Assembly (NCBI GenBank): GCA_949752735.1
Contig: OX457047.1
Span: forward strand, 21,204,671 to 21,268,670
Direction: 5' to 3'
Source: Lumbricus terrestris
Lineage: Eukaryota; Annelida; Clitellata; Crassiclitellata; Lumbricidae
DNA: 64,000 nt
The notes below the pieces were generated by a model that saw nothing but the letters and a program-made list of their open reading frames with translations, did not search any database and was not told the origin of the DNA. Positions 1-10,934 of this stretch are shown piece after piece (position 1 is the first letter of the stretch; every line of letters starts with the position of its first letter). A program made the position numbers and the translations under genes.

Positions 1-10
1 ACAGACTCAC

Positions 11-140
11 CTTCATGAGCCCTTTTTATCTTATTGAACAAGGCTTCCGCCTTCTCTTTCTTGTCAACATCAAAGTGTTTGTCCGGATGGTAAATTCTGC
101 TAAGCTTTCGAAAAGCATTGTTGACTTCATCCTTTGTTGC
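11..140 (-). CDS. DNAJC11: DNAJC11-like exon 2 (HPD exon)
   Basis: Acceptor ttgtag before GCAACA, 43 codons plus one base, donor gtgagt. It carries helix II (AFRKLSRIYHPDKH), the HPD loop and helix III. The phase-1 donor implies a third exon just left of the window. Confidence 0.82.
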
Positions 141-1674
141 CTACAAACACAGCATCAACTTCTCAAAATATGTGCCAAAAGGCAGCTACACTGTGCAATC
201 ATAGGTAGGCCTACCACTATAAGTATAACCTTATTATATGAGAATGCATTAATGCACTATGGCCTGCCCAAAATGGTGTCAATATAGCCACCACTACATT
301 GATCAAACCACCACATTGATCAAACTATCAATTTTAAACAAGTCTCCGTCAGCCATGAGGGTCCACCAGGCTGCTGCACGACTTATTGGCGGGTTCACCA
401 AGTCCGATCATGTATCCCAATATGTGCGAGGTCTTGCACTGGCTTCCTTTCCCGCAGCACATCTCATTTAGGATTGCAGCTTTGGTGTGGCGATGCTTAT
501 CAGGCTGGGCACCCTCTTATCTGTGTGAGCTTTGTCTCCCTCTTTCCACTTGCATAGACCGCCGTGCACTGCACTCTACTGTCCATGGTGACTTAATGGT
601 TCATTTCACTCGCATTGCAACAATGCAGAGGCGTTCGTTCGTTCTCTGTGGTTGGTCCAACAACCTGGAATGAACTTCCTTTGACTATGCAGCACTCCCA
701 AATTGTTCTCAATTTCACAAACTGTTGAAGACTTTCTTTGCTTGATCTTGGCCAGGAGCATATCTGAGTAGGTACCTTGAAGGAGCGCTATATAAATTCT
801 GATTGATTGATTATATTTATACGTCAGCAAACTACTTCCAGCCAAAGACTGCGAAGAGTAAAGATATTATCTATGGCACACTGCACATGGGTTGTGTATT
901 AAGTCACACACACGCTTGGACATTCTGGCCTAAGCTAATAAAACTATCGAGTGTGTATGCTGAAATGTAGATTTGATTACATTCTGAAAGTAACAAAACT
1001 GACTCTGACCAATGGGGGGGGTACCTGCACAGCCTGAGAACTTGTGCAAAGTGCATCACACGGTGTGCACAACCCATTGATACACCACTGACTGGGGTCC
1101 TGGGAATAGGATCAGAATATGCTTTGTGAGGATCGGTCGGTTAGGCGTTGTGAGGATCTGGGGGTTAATGTCGTCATTAGATAAAACGCCAACAAACTTT
1201 CCGCCCCGGAAGTGATATCTATCACACGCGTAGTAATCTTCCGCAGCAGAAGCACAACGCAGCCTACGCTTCAAAAGATGCTATATAACTGTCCAATTAC
1301 GATTACGTAATTTACAATATACATGACGCAACTTTAGAAAATTAAACTGGTCATTCACAACTTGATTGACATAATTTACTCAAAACCCCCATGGCTATAG
1401 TCAATCATATCCGTGCTAGTTAAAGCCCTGGGCACCTATCAGTATACAAACGCTGTGTAAGTGGCATCACAACACGAGTACCGAGGTCAAGCCGGTTTCA
1501 CGTGACACGCTACACACAGTCAGAACTAAATTATACGCTAACAACAAACTGAGCATAGTTGAATAAGTCAAAATGATAAAGAAATCGAGGTCTTACAGAT
1601 TTTCCTATCCCAAGCCATGCATAATAATCGTCTTTTTCAACAAGGTCAGCGTTGATATCTTCGTACGCCGCCAT
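11..1674 (-). CDS. DNAJC11: DNAJC11-like J-domain protein, first two coding exons (partial gene)
   Basis: Two exons join in phase: 1,674-1,597 (26 codons, ATG start, donor gtaaga) and 140-11 (43 codons plus one base, acceptor ttgtag, donor gtgagt). The product starts MAAYEDINADLVEKDDYYAW and continues into a J domain with helix II, the HPD motif at residues 44-46 (context IYHPDKHFD) and helix III (AEALFNKIKRAHE). The N-terminal acidic leader followed by DDYYAWL, and the YHPDKH...AE.LFN pattern, match DNAJC11 better than other J proteins I know. DNAJC11 is a mitochondrial protein tied to the MICOS/MIB complex and cristae organisation; J domains stimulate Hsp70 ATPase through HPD. The DUF3395-bearing C-terminal part would lie left of the window. 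The 1.46 kb intron holds a LINE 3' end on the opposite strand. Family assignment is good; the exact paralogue is inferred from about 69 residues. Confidence 0.8.
341..815 (+). mobile_element. LINE 3' end (CR1/L2-like), decayed
   Basis: Broken frames spell the usual C-terminal tail of CR1/L2-type reverse transcriptase proteins: QAAARLIGG, then LHWLPF after a frameshift, then WAPSYLCEL. The 3' end has the local LINE signature ggagcgctatataaatt followed by (gatt)n. It is 5'-truncated and frameshifted, and sits inside intron 1 of the DNAJC11-like gene in antisense. Confidence 0.75.
816..1596. other. Remainder of DNAJC11-like intron 1
   Basis: I see no exon, RNA gene or clear element here. It is A/T-rich with a short G run near 1,014. 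Confidence 0.5.
1597..1674 (-). CDS. DNAJC11: DNAJC11-like exon 1
   Basis: ATG at 1,674 in context aaaATGGCGG, with A at -3 and G at +4. There are 26 codons ending in phase 0 at a gtaaga donor. It encodes the acidic leader and helix I (DDYYAWLGIGKS). Confidence 0.8.
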
Positions 1675-1897
1675 TTTATAGAGTGTATCGTCAAATGTTG
1701 CCCTTCAAACCTACTTTCTGGTTCGAAACATGATGCGCTAGCGTCTATGCGAACGTCCATGTCCATGTAACTAAAGCGCTATATAAGAATACAGTGAATA
1801 CTGAAGTAGCCTACCGTAATAAACGCGCAAATTTGCAAACGAAAGAAATTAATATTTCCAAAAAGTCTTTAGCACTTCAACAAACAACTCTAGAAAG

Positions 1898-2535
1898 CAG
1901 GGGCGGAGAATTTTCGAAGGGGGGGTCAAACTTTTGGGTGATCTTTGCCAGAAAAAATCTGATGACCTTTTTAGTCGTTTGGTCGAAATGCCTGGAAAAT
2001 AGGAAAATATACCAATTTTCCCTGCCAAAATAACTGATGGCCTTTTTTTAGTCATCATGCATGCATGCAGTCATCTTGTCGACGTAATCTCTGCATGCAA
2101 TAAAATAGGCCCAGTGGCGTAGCCAGGAATTTATTATGGGAGGGGTTTGGGGGTTTATGGCCTGGCCAGATAGATGCCCTTCCTGACACCAACCCAACAG
2201 TATTACAGAAAATAAAAAGGGAATAAAGTTATAAAGGGAATAAAGTAAGAAAACAATTGCTACGTAGCCTATATATAGCTACTACAAGCAATTGTTTTGT
2301 TCTTTCTTATTTAAGTGGAAGTATATTTTAGCGTAACATTTAAAAAAAACTTTTCCCTAAACCAATGGGGATTTTAACTTTTAATCCCTCTAAACCCTCT
2401 AGTCGTCGTATCCTGCTTTTCTCTCTAGCTGCATTGATTTAATGCTTGTTGAAAACGGGGGGGCACGCACTTTTATGCACTATGCACTTTTAAATCCGGG
2501 GCCATGGCCGTATTGGCCCTCTGGATCTGCTCCAA
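1898..2535. mobile_element. hAT-like MITE, interrupted by a second element
   Basis: The left end starts CAGGGGCGGAGAATTTTCG and the right end is ...GGCCCTCTGGATCTGCTCC. Both match the two ends of the element at 63,005-63,269. Flanking octamers CTAGAAAG and CCAGGAAG agree at 6 of 8 positions, a decayed TSD. The interior carries the AGTCATC module and is split by the insertion starting at 2,112. Confidence 0.6.
2112..2400. mobile_element. hAT-like MITE nested in the 1,898 element, right end lost
   Basis: It starts CAGTGGCGTAGCCAGGAAT and shares its interior (gacaccaacccaacagtatt, reversed in the other copy) with the complete element at 43,161-43,415. The expected right end GCGCCACTG is missing, so it is truncated near 2,400. 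Confidence 0.65.
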
Positions 2536-2609
2536 CCAGGAAGAATAATGTGACTTGAGAAAACGGGGCATCAGCAGGCATTTCGGTCAAATGAGTTAAT
2601 TGTCATAAA

Positions 2610-2926
2610 CAGTGGCGGCGCTAGTGGGGGAGGGGTTAGGGGGCTATAAAAGGCAACCCGAGGGCTAAGCCCCTTAGAAAAGGTCCAGCCGGGTTTTTTT
2701 ACTTGTAAAAGTGAAATATTATTCCCACGATAACCTCGCCAAAAATGAAACAAGACTTTTAAAAAAGGTCGTCAGAAATTTTGGCGGATGAAAATGGAAA
2801 TCTTCCCTGAGATTTCGGCCGGATGACTAAAAAAAGTCGTCAGAAATTTTGGCGGATGAAAATGGAAGCTAGATTTCCTCCGCGAGGCTTCAGCCCCCCA
2901 AAGCTGAAATTCTGGCGCCGCCACTG
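2610..2926. mobile_element. hAT-like MITE, 317 bp, 8-bp TSD
   Basis: Terminal inverted repeats CAGTGGCGGCGC and GGCGCCGCCACTG. TSDs are GTCATAAA (2,602-2,609) and GTCATAGA (2,927-2,934), one mismatch. The interior has two copies of the GTCGTCAGAAATTTTGGCGG block with the AGTCATC module. No coding capacity. Confidence 0.85.
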
Positions 2927-3518
2927 GTCATAGAGAACCTCGGGCATGAAACCACAACGGAACGGATTATTCGTTTGATGAAAAGTCCCACCAAGGTCTG
3001 GGCAGGCAAGACCTCGACGTGCGAAACAATAGTTATTGTATAGCCATGGAAACATCACGGATAGTTGCAGTTGACTTTCAGAATTTTCAGAGCGAGCGAG
3101 CGAGCGAACGAGAGGTAGACAGACTGCAGACAGAGGCAAACAGGCAGATAGCGCGAGAATGCATGGCTAGCTAGCTATAGTGACGCAACAAACAAAACTT
3201 ACAAAAGGATAAACAGCGGGCTGGCGGGCGCGAGAGCAAGAGAGCAGTGTCGTCATAAAGAGGAGAGACGGCTGGTGCCATAATATTGACATAATCGAGC
3301 AGTGACGTAACAGAGACGGCTGGTGCCATAGACATAATCGAGCAGTGACGTAACAGATCGAGTACGGCGGCCAAAAAAAATTGCAGCGACGCAATGAACA
3401 GAAGCCGAGATAGAGAATGCAAAAGAAACAGATCTAGAGAGCAGTGACGTAACAAATAATAGAATAAGAGATTCGCCCATGCAAAATGTTCGAAATTGAG
3501 CCATTGCATTGCCCTACG

Positions 3519-3520
<2 letters not shown>

Positions 3521-3561
<41 letters not shown>

Positions 3562-3649
3562 AGGGAGGGAGGGAGGGAGGGAGGGAGGGAGGGAGGGAGG
3601 GAGGGAGGGAGGGAGGGAGATACAGACAGACAGACAGACAGACAGACAG
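3521..3649 (+). repeat. Compound microsatellite (GA)n-(GGGA)n-(CAGA)n
   Basis: About 17 GA units, then about 16 GGGA units, then about 7 CAGA units in direct succession. Any reading frame through it is low complexity. Confidence 0.95.
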
Positions 3650-3859
3650 TCATCACGCCATTTGAAAGGTTCTGATTTCAAACAGCCGTTGTAGGCCTAC
3701 TTTAAGCACTAATAGCCTAATTAATAGTATAAGACAATGTCATTAACGTCATATATAGTTGCCAAGAGACTGTCCGGTTTTTTATAACTCAGTATCAAAT
3801 GGGTTCAAAAACGGATTGACTGATTACCGTACAATGCACCGTGTACCGTACGTACCGGC

Positions 3860-4177
3860 CAGGGGCGGATCCAGGGGGGGCAATCCGGCCATGCCCCCAT
3901 TTAGAAATTTAGAAATTTTTGACCAGATATATTCTGTCCCGAAAAGTTGACTTGCCCCCCCGCGAGTAGAGCTCGTATGTCCGTGCCCAGAGCGGCGAAG
4001 AAGGTCATCATGCTGCAGTGTCTTAGATGGAGGGAAATTAAAGACCGATGACTAAAAAAAGGTCATCAGTTTTTTCGGCGAATGGAAGACGAAATTTTTT
4101 CCCGGTTTCCTGGACCAAGACCCACACTTTTGGCCACCCCCCCCATAGAAAATAAAAAATTTCTGTATCCGCCCTTG
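3860..4177. mobile_element. hAT-like MITE private to unit copy 1
   Basis: Ends CAGGGGCGGATCCAG and CTGTATCCGCCCTTG. The octamer GTACCGGC lies immediately left (3,852-3,859) and recurs at 4,186-4,193, 8 bp beyond the right end. Unit copy 2 lacks it, running from gcaccgtc straight to gttttcaaaac near 9,660. The interior carries the module gatgactaaaaaaaggtcat. Confidence 0.7.
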
Positions 4178-5406
4178 GTTACTTGGTACCGGCAATAAGT
4201 ATGTGTTTTCAAAACATGAGATTAAATACGTCATTAAAAAGAAACCCATCAACTTCCTGAAAGTGTTGCGGCAGACGATGACCACTTGTGATCAGCGTTT
4301 CTAATGCAAATAATATTTACTTTAGAAAAGCTCACAAGTGGTTATCGTCTACATTGCACTACATGATCCAGATAATATATATCTGGATGTGTCCGATGTA
4401 GTCTTATGCTGTTTAATTGACCACACTACAGTTTCTGGAAATAGTAATTATGTAAGCCATATAGTCCTAATATGTTGCTGTGACTTTTCCACTTATTGTT
4501 TAACCAATGGCTGAATAGATGCCGTCCAGAAAGTAAATAAATGATGAAGTATTAAACTCATATGTCACTCAATTTCAATTAGGCTGCGACAAATAAAAAC
4601 TCTTAGCCGGGTTGAGATCTGGTCAAAATTCGTTGTATATAGCCTGTACAATTAAAATTTTCTGCTGCTGCCTGGTCTCTTTACACCTAACCAAGCTGCA
4701 TTTCTTTATTTAGGCTATCAAATGTTCAATAATGATTATTTCATGACTCGAGAGCAGATAGATTCGCGCATATTATATGGATTGTGGGAGGCACAGTTTC
4801 TCCGTCTGCATGTATGGGCTCTGCAGGTTGTTAACCATCACGTCCTTGTTCTCCTAACCGGTTGTTCGGGGGCCTGTAATGACTACCGCTTGCAAGACAG
4901 CGTTAGGCCTTAAATGAATGAAATCCAACGCTCCATATACCGGCATATGCAACAGATGATATCTGCAATGACTATATTGTAGGTTGGACTTAATCGTCCT
5001 AGAGGTCGATGAAGTTACAGCTCCTTACTTTATTGTTCAATTGCAATTCAAAATACTTCTGCTCTATTTCATATCTTTTAAATACTGTCATCCGTCCAAA
5101 GGAAGATAATAATTATAAATAACTAATTAAATGAAAATTGAATTGAATTGAATAATTACATATTGTGTATAGCATACAAGTTCTGTGCGGTGATCTACAT
5201 AATTATATCTTGTGCTTGTTGCTGTTTAACGACGACACTGTCAAATCAAAACGATGATTAGTGTCGCCCTCCTACTTTTTCCAGACTTGTGACTGACACT
5301 AACATAATATAACATAAGGTGACATAACATAAAATAGCATACGTCATGGCATATGTTATGTACATGTAACAGCAAAACTATAGGGCTGTCCCAAATAGGT
5401 GATCAG

Positions 5407-5518
5407 CATAGGTGCAATCACGTCCCAAAACTTGGGGGGACCATAATAATAAAGTTAGGGGACCACTCAAAAGTTGGGGGACGCGTCCCGTGGGTCCCAT
5501 AGGGTGGTTGCGCCTATG
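5407..5518. mobile_element. 112-bp MITE with perfect 8-bp TSD, empty site present
   Basis: Ends CATAGGTGCAATC and GGTTGCGCCTATG. Flanked by GTGATCAG on both sides (5,399-5,406 and 5,519-5,526). Unit copy 2 holds the uninterrupted site with one GTGATCAG at 11,487-11,494, which fixes the insertion boundaries. Confidence 0.9.
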
Positions 5519-5745
5519 GTGATCAGCACCCCTCGGCCGAATTATAGGCCAATTGGACCATTGCAACTATTTAGCCGAATACGAACACGATTACGAAAAG
5601 TGCATAAATTGGTCTACCGATAAAATTATTAAAATTTCCCACTATAATAAAAAAAGTTTCACTTCGGTAAATTTAATTCGTGAACTAAAAGTAGTTTTAA
5701 ACAGTTAACCAAATGTAATTTTTGCATCCTTCTGCCAGTCTGTGT

Positions 5746-6546
5746 GGTTGTAGGACATTAGCCCCCCTGGACATTATCCCCCCCGGACATTGTCCCCCCC
5801 GGACATTAGCCCCCCTGGACATATTCCCCCCCGATTTTGCGTAGGACATTAGCCCCCCCGGACAAAGTCCCCCCTATGTGCAAATCGTAGAATAATGCCG
5901 TAACCGATAAGACTTGTCACTGGCATTCACATGCAAACAAAAGTACTTAGTGTCATTTAGGTCCTAATTGTATCAATAGGCCTAAGCTTAGACTTAGATT
6001 TGAAATGAACGAATGGGAATCGTATGTAGGGCCTATAAGTCTATTTGTTTAGTGTCTCACAACAAAGATTTGTTAACGTCAGTTAGGCTATGTCTCAGCT
6101 TCCTAGACTTATTAGTGTCATTTCAATTCAAAATATTATTAGATTCAATACATTAGATAAATGAACGAATGGGTATCATATACAGTAAGTAGGCCTACTT
6201 GTTAGTGTCAGTTATGGCTACAACGAAGGTTTATTAACGACATTTACGTATGAGCTTCGTAGACTTCTTAGCGTCGTTTCAGGCCTTTAAAATGTCTTAT
6301 AATATACATATTAAACCTTCAATTAACTTAGTATATTCCTACAGGATGTTAAACTAATGTGTAATGTATAGATATTCATATAACATAGGCCCATTAATTA
6401 CATTTTGTGCATCACTTTCAGGTAATGCTATCATATACTGGGGAGGAAAATGTCCTACCCCGGGGGGGATAATGTCCGGGGGCTAATGTCCGGGGGGACA
6501 ATGTCCGGGGGGTATAATGTCCAGGGGGGGCTAATGTCCGTTTACC
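5746..6546. mobile_element. 801-bp foldback element with repeat-built ends and 8-bp TSD
   Basis: TSD GTCTGTGT flanks both sides (5,738-5,745 and 6,547-6,554), and copy 2 has the empty site with one GTCTGTGT at 11,714-11,721. The ends read GGTTGTAGGACATTAG and, on the other strand, GGTAAACGGACATTAG. The left arm is about 7 tandem variants of GGACATTAGCCCCCC and the right arm about 6 variants in inverse orientation. The ~550 bp core is A/T-rich without an evident gene. Its superfamily is unknown to me. Confidence 0.85.
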
Positions 6547-7125
6547 GTCTGTGTACACTCGCCATATCCGACCGCTACTATTTGACCAAATAGCTATTAG
6601 GCCCACCATTCGGCCCTGAAGCGAATACAAAGCGAATGTTCAATTGGTACACCCCCAAACATGACGTAACATAACATAACAGACCAGACTTTCAAATCGC
6701 TGATCAGCTCGAGATGCTGAATGACCTCTATGCAGAGGTTGCTGTCTCTTGAATTGCAGTGTTTGATCTAGGCATCTCCAAGGGATGAGGGAGTTTTTAC
6801 CAGGAATTACATTTCTCCCTCAGAAATATTTGACCGCTGCTGGTTACATCGATCTTGCATTACGGTACATGGGAACGGTTATTAGCCTAGCTATAATGAA
6901 ATTATATGATTCAAGTCACTACTTGAATAAACACTTGTAGAATAAAGAAAGAACACGATATACTAAAAAATGGTCATCAGATCAGAAACATTAGATGATC
7001 TGTGATATTAGATACACATAGACTAAAAAAGGTCATCAGAAAGAAAGAAATATGAAACTGAGAAACCCTTCTTTTAATTGCTGCCTGCGCTATATGCCGT
7101 CTGTCGAACGGTCGTGTCTCCACCC

Positions 7126-7345
7126 CACCCATCATGCACCTCCCATCCACCCCACCCATCATGCACCTCTCACCCATCATGCACCTCTCACCCATCATGC
7201 ACCTCCCACCCATCATGCACCTCCCACCCATCATGCACCTCTCACCCATCATGCACCTCCCACCCATCATGCACCTCCCACCCATCATGCACCTCCCACC
7301 CATCATGCACCTCTCACCCATCTTACACCTCCCACCCACCATCCA
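7126..7345 (+). repeat. 18-bp minisatellite, about 12 units
   Basis: Unit CCCATCATGCACCTCCCA, alternating CTCCCA and CTCTCA. The homologous spot in unit copy 2 (12,420-12,460) has only about 2 units. Because 18 is divisible by 3, several frames stay open; these are not genes. Confidence 0.92.
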
Positions 7346-7657
7346 GTGGAGCTAATACCACACGTACTCTTCTTGTGGAAATGGCCATCGAGAATGTCGC
7401 AATACTGCCTGATTCCAATGCATAATATTGTTTCAAACGATGGCCCTTGTTGCTGCAGTAATTCATTGAGCGCCGATTACTCGCGAGTGGGGGTGGATAC
7501 CTAATACTGCACTGTAACCTCTTGTGGAGCAGTTCAGCAGTTTTATGGCCGCGCAAGCTCGGCGGAAATGGAGAATGCTGCGATGCTGCTAAATTACAAT
7601 GCACATCTTACCTTGATTCTTGGAGGCCCAGGACCACGCCAGAGGTGGAGCTGGATG

Positions 7658-8048
7658 CAGGGCCGTCTTATCCATTAGGCACAGTAGGCACTGTGCCTAG
7701 GGCCTACGAACTTACCAGGGGCCTACGAAATCCTGAAAAGAAATATTAAAAAATAAATTCAGTGATTGCTGATTGGTCAATAGCTAACTTTTTAAGGCTA
7801 GAGATAGCTAATGAAACAGTAACATTGGCTAAGCTATATTTTGTTAATTTGCGGCTCGAGCTCTTTGCATTCGCGAAATCGCTTATAACGTCTCCAAATG
7901 TCATTTCTCGTATTAGGTCGTTTTCAATTGAAAGTAATGCAAGGGAGGATAATCGTGCCTGTCCCAGCGTTGGATAGGCCCTAGGGGCCTACGAATAGAT
8001 TAATATGCAAAAGTACCTAGTGCCTACAATGACCATAAAACGCGCCTG
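7658..8048. mobile_element. hAT-like element, 391 bp, perfect 8-bp TSD
   Basis: TSD GCTGGATG at 7,650-7,657 and 8,049-8,056. Ends CAGGGCCGTCTTAT and ATAAAACGCGCCTG. Sub-terminal blocks are taggcactgtgcctagggcc on the left and gcccctagggcctat-type sequence on the right, typical of hAT relics. No intact transposase. Confidence 0.85.
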
Positions 8049-8238
8049 GCTGGATGGCCATCGAGAATGCCGCAATGATGCAAGATTGCATCACTGCAAT
8101 CATTACCTAATACCACATCATCCTTGACGAGCAGCTCAGCAATTTTATGGCTGCGCAATCTCGTTGGCCATCGAGAATGCTGCAAGATTCCAATGTATAT
8201 ATAATTGAAACAATGACACATGTCACTGTGATTCTTGA

Positions 8239-8585
8239 CTGGGGGCGGATCCGGGGGCCGATCTGGCCATGACCCCCCACCATTTAGAAGCTTTTTTACC
8301 AGCTATTCTCGCTCGGAAAGTTGGCGTGCCCCCAATGAGTAGTTCGGTAGGCCCCTCACCACGCCCACAAGGTCCGTATATGTATACGAGATCCGTACGA
8401 CTACAAAAGGTCATCAACTATTTTGGCGGATAAAATAGTATCTTTTTCTTGTGAGTTCGAGACAAAAGATTTTAAAAAGTCATCCGATTTTTGGTCGACC
8501 AAGACGAAATTTTCCCCTGTTCCCAGACCGAAATTTTTTTGCCAGCCTTCCCCCCACTCTTCGAAAATTTCTGTATCCACCCTTG
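8239..8585. mobile_element. hAT-like MITE (unit copy 1), perfect TSD
   Basis: TSD ATTCTTGA at 8,231-8,238 and 8,586-8,593. Ends CTGGGGGCGGATCC and GTATCCACCCTTG. The same insertion at the same site occurs in unit copy 2 (12,682-12,949). Confidence 0.85.
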
Positions 8586-9235
8586 ATTCTTGAAGCTGTG
8601 AAGCACCGCCCGAAGCTCTCGGATACCTAGGCTATAATGTCGCATTCTTTTAAAAGAACAGTTCAGAACTTAGATGACAGCGGAAACTCTGAATGCAGAA
8701 ATGGCCATCGAGAATGCTGGAAAGATGCACGATTCCAATTCTCATTAAATTAAAACAATGACAATTGTCTCTGTGATCCTTCGAGCGCCACCAGAAACTC
8801 GCGAGTGTCGGGTGGGATACCTTATTTTGCGCTCTTCTTGTGGAGCAGCTCAGAAATTTTATGACCTCGCAAGCTCTGCCGGGGCGAAAGGCATCGAGAA
8901 TGCGGCATGCTGCAAAAGTCCAATGCATATATGATTCAAACAATGGCACTGCCTTGTCCCTGTGCTTTGTTGAGCGACGCCAGAAACTCGCGAGGGGTCG
9001 AGGCTAAATAACTAAGCCTAATACATACTCACTATTCTGGAAAAGCAGCTCAGAAATTTTATGGCCGCGCAAACTCGGCGGAAATGGCTATAGAAAAATG
9101 CTGCCAGTACGACTTTCAAGTGGTGGGTGGCGGATACCTTAAAGTCTAATACCCAGGGTCGTCGAAGACGACTTGGGGAGAGCGGTTGTTAAGGCAAGAG
9201 GGTCATTAATAGAAAGCGTGGCAGGTTTATAGTTA

Positions 9236-9291
9236 AGGACAATTGTCCGGGGTTAATTGCCCGGGCAATCGTCCGGGGTAATTGTCCTAGA
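9236..9291. other. Short nested-palindrome block, repeated at about 14,405-14,468
   Basis: It contains GGACAATTGTCC, GCCCGGGC and an end reading GGGGTAATTGTCCTAG, so several small palindromes sit within 56 bp. It resembles collapsed arms of a foldback element. It is present in both unit copies, so it predates the duplication. Confidence 0.5.
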
Positions 9292-10517
9292 ACCGTGATT
9301 GCTAGCGTTAACAACCAAATTTATTGCATATAGGATTTCAAATAATTATGACTGACAGCTTTAATTTAGTACCGGTAGGCCTAGATCTCGAGGCGTCCGC
9401 GATTACGCCATTTGAAAGGTTAATTTTTGTCTTCGAACGAGCAGCATAGGTCTATAAGCCTACATGCGCACAAAACGATAATAGGCCTATATAATAATAG
9501 AAGACAATGTAATTATAACGTCATTATTGTTGAGAGGCATAGAAGACAATGTATTTAACGTCATTCATGTCGAAAGGCTGCGGGTCCATTTCTTGTAACT
9601 CAATTTTAACTAAACTCAGAAACAGCATTCACTGTCACATAGATTAGCTTATAATGCACCGTCTATAGAAAAGCGTTTTCAAAACAGGCGATTAAAGTCA
9701 TTAAAAATAAACTGATCGGCTTATTTTTGAAATTGCTGCGGCAGACAATTTGTGGGTTTTTCTAAAGCAAATCGGCCACGTAGGCGTAATAACTATGCTG
9801 TATATAATTGACCACATTACAGCTTAAAGCAAAAATATAAGTCATAATTATGATGATGGGTCTTTTCTTTTTATTGTTAAGGCCAATGGCTGAATAGTAG
9901 CCGTCCAGAAAGTAAATATTAGGCCTATTGAAGCAGAGAAACTCAGTTGTCACTCAACTTCAATTAAAACAAATAAAACTCTTAGCCGAGTTGAGATCTG
10001 GTCAAAATTCGTTGTCTATAATAAAATACAGCATTCATACAATTAAATTTTTCTGCTGCTGCTGCTGCTGCCTGGTCTCTTTACACCTATAACCAAGCTG
10101 CATTTCTTTATCTATCAAATGTTCAATTATTTAATGACTCGAGACTCGGGAGCAGATAGATTCGCGCATATATATGGATTGTGGGAGGCACAGTTTCGCT
10201 GTCTCATGTATGGGCTCTGCAGGCTGTTAGTCATTAATTCCGTTCACTAACAAATGTAGTTCGGGGCCTGGTACGACTACCGATTGCAAGACAGAGTTAG
10301 GCCTTAAATGAATGAAATCCTACGCTCCATATACCGGCATATGCAACAGATGACATCTGCAATGACTATATTGTAGGTTGGACTTACTCGTCCTATAGGT
10401 CGATGAAGTTACAGCTCCTGACTTTATTGTTCAATTGCAATTCAATATATTTCTGCCTTATTTCACATCTTTAAAATACTGTCATCCTTCCAAAGGAAGA
10501 TAATTATAAAATATAAC

Positions 10518-10545
10518 CTGGGACTAATATCGATATTAGTCCCAG
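10518..10545. other. Perfect 28-bp palindrome flanked by 7-bp direct repeats
   Basis: Each arm is CTGGGACTAATATC and the arms meet with no spacer. ATATAAC flanks both sides (10,511-10,517 and 10,546-10,552). Unit copies 1 and 3 lack it and run from attataa straight into ataact. It looks like a tiny insertion with a target duplication. Confidence 0.85.
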
Positions 10546-10934
10546 ATATAACTGATTAAACGAAAATTGAATTGAATTGAATAATTACATAAATATTATT
10601 GTGTATAGCATACACGTTCTGTGCGATCTACAGCTTGTTGCTTGTTGCCGTTCAACGACGACACTGTCAAATCAAAACGATGATTAGTGTCGCCCTCCTA
10701 CTTTTCGAGGCTTGGGACTGGCACTGTCAGAGTGCGAACAGTGACGGAGTTCGTCGTAGCTCACAACTTTGGCGTTGCAACTCGATCAGTCGTTTACTAA
10801 GTGGCCTAAGTCCTTCATTCACAATTGCTCAAAGCCATGGATTGCTGCTGTGCTTTAGCATAGCATAATATAGCCTAACACAGGGTAACATAACATAAAA
10901 TAGCATACGTCGTGCACTTCTATAGCATAGCATA

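Larger units (their letters stand above)
7370..9160 (+). repeat. ~190-bp sub-repeats inside unit copy 1
   Basis: The blocks TCTTGTGGAGCAGCTCAG, ATTTTATGGCCGCGCAA, GGCCATCGAGAATGC and CCAGAAACTCGCGAGTGG recur in the same order at about 7,370, 8,050, 8,650 and 8,950. Two MITEs interrupt the series (7,658 and 8,239). Confidence 0.75.

Noticed and set aside
1760..1790. TATA box of the DNAJC11-like gene (gcgctatataag)
   Set aside because: The string equals the common LINE tail gcgctatataaa found across the window, so promoter function cannot be claimed.
3171..3694. Frames through the GA/GGGA/CAGA microsatellite
   Set aside because: Pure low-complexity translation.
7052..7504. Histidine/proline-rich frames at the 18-bp repeat
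   Set aside because: Low-complexity translation of a minisatellite, open in several frames and both strands.
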